Translations under genes and position numbers: made by a program
Source of the DNA: JAFGTP01 sp964498725
GTDB lineage: Bacteria; Fidelibacterota; UBA2242; JAFGTP01
Direction: 5' to 3'
Length of the DNA: 64,000 nucleotides
Assembly: GCA_964498725.1 (NCBI GenBank)
Contig: CAZCHS010000006.1
Coordinates: forward strand, 21,027-85,026
The notes under the pieces: generated by a model
Databases searched by the model: none
What the model saw: only the letters and a program-made list of their open reading frames with translations
What the model was told of the DNA's origin: nothing
Part shown: in pieces, positions 62,235 to 64,000 of the stretch
Layout of the letters: every line of letters starts with the position of its first letter
Position numbering within the stretch: the stretch's first letter is position 1

Positions 62235-62263
62235 ATAATAAACTAAAATCCTGATATAATCAA
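62235..62263 (-). promoter_or_regulatory. Sigma-70 promoter for the PAS-PAS kinase gene
   Basis: On the minus strand TTGATT (62258-62263), 17-base spacer, TATTAT (62235-62240). Predicted start about 30 bases before the ATG at 62199. It overlaps the plus-strand element at 62252. Confidence 0.5.
62252..62260 (+). promoter_or_regulatory. Extended -10 element (TGATATAAT)
   Basis: TGnTATAAT on the plus strand, about 116 bases before the GHL10 gene. It overlaps the -35 of the minus-strand promoter, so the two could be mutually exclusive. Confidence 0.35.
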
Positions 62264-62375
62264 AAACTGTTTTGTTTATTTATTAACTTTTCAATAAAAA
62301 TAGTGTTGCTTTCAAAGATATTTTTATATATTTATAGGGAACATTTTGAAATAATATATTTTATAGAAGGCAGTT

Positions 62376-63914
62376 ATGAAAAAATTTTCTTATCGCTTTT
62401 TAACTCTTACATTCATCTTAATTGTTTATAGTTGTGCTACTTTCCGGCCTTTGGTTGAACCGGAAATTCCATCCGATATTCCCAGAGCTGAGCGGGAATT
62501 TCGTGCAGCCTGGGTTGCCACTGTTGCCAATATTGACTGGCCCAGCGAACCGGGACTTTCAGTGGAATTACAGAAGGAAGAAGCCCTGGCAATGCTCGAT
62601 ACTGCCAAAGCCCTGAAATTAAATGCAATCGTATTCCAGATTCGTCCTCATTGCGATGCCTTTTACCAAAGTGACCTGGAACCCTGGTCCTATTATCTGA
62701 CCGGAGAGCAAGGTCAGGCGCCGGAACCCTATTATGATCCACTGAAATTCTGGATTGATGAAGCCCACAAAAGAGGCCTGGAACTCCATGCCTGGTTCAA
62801 TCCTTATCGCGCTCATCATCCGGCGGGCGGAGAAATCACGGAGCACTCCATCATAAAAAAGAAACCGGAGTTGGCAAAGCGGCTTGAGAGTGGGTTTTAC
62901 TGGCTGGATCCGGCCAATCCTGAAACACAGCAGCATTCGATGGATGTAATTATGGATGTAGTTCAGCGTTATGATATTGATGGCGTTCATATGGATGATT
63001 ATTTTTATCCCTATCCCTCCTATCATGGCAAAAAGGATTTCCCCGATGAAGAAAGCTGGGAAGCCTATAAAAATTCCGGTGGTCGACTATTTAAAAAGGA
63101 TTGGCGCCGCAAAGCAGTTAATGATTTCGTCGAAAACCTTTATGATAATATTAAAGCGGAAAAAAACCATGTTAAACTGGGTATTTCCCCTTTCGGTATC
63201 TGGCGGCCCAATTTTCCCCGCTCGATCAAAGGCTTTGACCAATATGACAAACTTTATGCCGATGCCAGACTGTGGCTGCGGGAAGGCTGGGTGGATTATT
63301 TTACGCCCCAATTATATTGGCCAATTAATCAGTTGGAACAGAGTTTCCCGGTATTACTTGGATGGTGGCACCGGCAGAATATTGAAAATCGTAATCTGTG
63401 GCCGGGGCTTTTCACCAGTAAGGTTCAGGATTCCAGCGGTATCGATGAAAATATCAACCAAATTATGATCACGCGCGGCATTGTTTACAATAAGCCCGGG
63501 CATGTGCACTTCAGCATGAAGGCATTCTTGCGGAATGACTCTTTGGGGTTTAATAACGCTTTAAGAAAAAGTGTCTACCGGAAAGAAGCACTCATTCCCG
63601 CTTCTCCCTGGCTGGACAAAGATTCTCCATCGGAACCCATTGATGTTACCCTGAATAAAACCAATAACAGGGTAAAGATAAACTGGAAAAATCAAACAGA
63701 TCAGAACATTTTTCATACGGTTGTATATGCCCGGTATGGTGAGGAATGGCGCTATCAAATTTTGCCCGCCCATATCACTTCTCATGACATTACTTTAGAG
63801 ATAATGGTCGAAAAAGAGGAACAACAAGTCAGGGTTGACCTTACCAAAGTCGCCATTACCAATGTCGATCGGTATGGTAATGAAAGCGATCCGTTATTTG
63901 TAGAACTGTATTAG
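62376..63914 (+). CDS. GHL10-family lipoprotein (glycoside hydrolase-like)
   Basis: A 512-residue lipoprotein (IVYSC, Cys20) of the GHL10 family (DUF187-like), a TIM-barrel family that acts on peptidoglycan or other glycans. It shows REFRAAWVATVANIDWPS, LNAIVFQIRPHCDAFYQSDLEPWS (partial), HAWFNPYRAHHP, IDGVHMDDYFYPYPS and PQLYWPINQLEQSFP. The C-terminus is a fibronectin-like domain (about 415-512). It ends 86 bases before the window edge. A GAAGGC ribosome site precedes the ATG. Confidence 0.9.
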   Translation: MKKFSYRFLTLTFILIVYSCATFRPLVEPEIPSDIPRAEREFRAAWVATVANIDWPSEPGLSVELQKEEALAMLDTAKALKLNAIVFQIRPHCDAFYQSDLEPWSYYLTGEQGQAPEPYYDPLKFWIDEAHKRGLELHAWFNPYRAHHPAGGEITEHSIIKKKPELAKRLESGFYWLDPANPETQQHSMDVIMDVVQRYDIDGVHMDDYFYPYPSYHGKKDFPDEESWEAYKNSGGRLFKKDWRRKAVNDFVENLYDNIKAEKNHVKLGISPFGIWRPNFPRSIKGFDQYDKLYADARLWLREGWVDYFTPQLYWPINQLEQSFPVLLGWWHRQNIENRNLWPGLFTSKVQDSSGIDENINQIMITRGIVYNKPGHVHFSMKAFLRNDSLGFNNALRKSVYRKEALIPASPWLDKDSPSEPIDVTLNKTNNRVKINWKNQTDQNIFHTVVYARYGEEWRYQILPAHITSHDITLEIMVEKEEQQVRVDLTKVAITNVDRYGNESDPLFVELY

Positions 63915-63983
63915 AAATCTAACGCTATGGGGTTAATAATTTAGTCATTCTATAAAAAGTGATCTTACTTGAACCAATCCTCG

Positions 63984-64000
63984 AAGGTTTTTCAAACCTT
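63984..64000. repeat. Inverted repeat at the window edge
   Basis: AAGGTTT, a 3-base loop, then AAACCTT; CCTCG stands before it, so the stem could extend past the edge. It may be a terminator for the GHL10 gene or an intergenic repeat. The window ends before this can be decided. Confidence 0.35.

Overview
The window comes from an AT-rich, flagellated bacterium with an outer membrane. It encodes several lipoproteins, a predicted outer-membrane beta-barrel protein of the CBM9-like/DUF5916 type, a periplasmic tricorn-type protease, a Tat-exported TldD, a GHL10 lipoprotein and a full flagellar export apparatus. This mix resembles Calditrichota and other FCB-type lineages. That placement is inference from gene content only; no marker gene here settles it.

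Layout. 1-5.5 kb: 5' part of htpG (minus), then a plus-strand run of a phospholipase-D-like lipoprotein, a TauE/SafE permease, an HDOD protein, a HisKA_2 kinase and a threonine/serine dehydratase. 5.5-25 kb: mostly metabolic and envelope genes: MATE exporter, tricorn protease, TldE/TldD pair, DUF5916 protein, malic enzyme, a small coiled-coil secreted protein, a dicarboxylate/amino-acid symporter with an unusual insertion, an isochorismatase-like hydrolase, a small lipoprotein and a large SNF2/SWIM helicase. 25-31 kb: initiator tRNA, then two signalling units facing each other across a shared terminator: a REC-PAS-kinase-pseudoREC-REC-Hpt protein with a CheY-like partner, and a REC-PAS-PAS-kinase-REC protein. 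31-33.4 kb: small membrane proteins, a family-2 glycosyltransferase and tRNA-Gly(GCC). 33.4-58.1 kb: the flagellar region, beginning with a beta-propeller lipoprotein behind a good sigma-54-type promoter, then fliK, flgD, a TIGR02530-type gene, flgE, motA, motB, fliL, fliM, fliY/N, fliO, fliP, fliQ, fliR, flhB, flhA, flhF, flhG, a small membrane protein, fliA, three unrecognised genes, a PAS kinase and a GAF protein with a kinase dimerisation domain but no ATPase domain. 58.1-64 kb: rsmI, a DUF362/ferredoxin protein, a small membrane protein, a second identical tRNA-Gly(GCC) on the other strand, a PAS kinase and a GHL10 lipoprotein.

How it fits together. The flagellar block encodes hook assembly (FliK, FlgD, FlgE), stator (MotAB, FliL), switch (FliM, FliY/N), export gate (FliOPQR, FlhAB), polar placement and number control (FlhF, FlhG) and a sigma-28 factor (FliA). 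Many genes overlap or are separated by a few bases, so long operons are likely. Filament, basal-body rod, MS-ring and export-ATPase genes are absent and must lie elsewhere. The two kinase-like genes at the end of this block could be a flagellar checkpoint pair (inference).

The most unusual signals are: arrays of a 10-bp A-tract unit beside sigma-54-like elements at three flagellar intergenic sites; the split kinase pair; the block of unknown genes after fliA; FlhB with NPTY instead of NPTH; a Tat-tagged TldD whose partner TldE has no signal; and identical inverted tRNA-Gly genes bracketing the flagellar region. I saw no CRISPR array, insertion sequence, prophage or rRNA gene.
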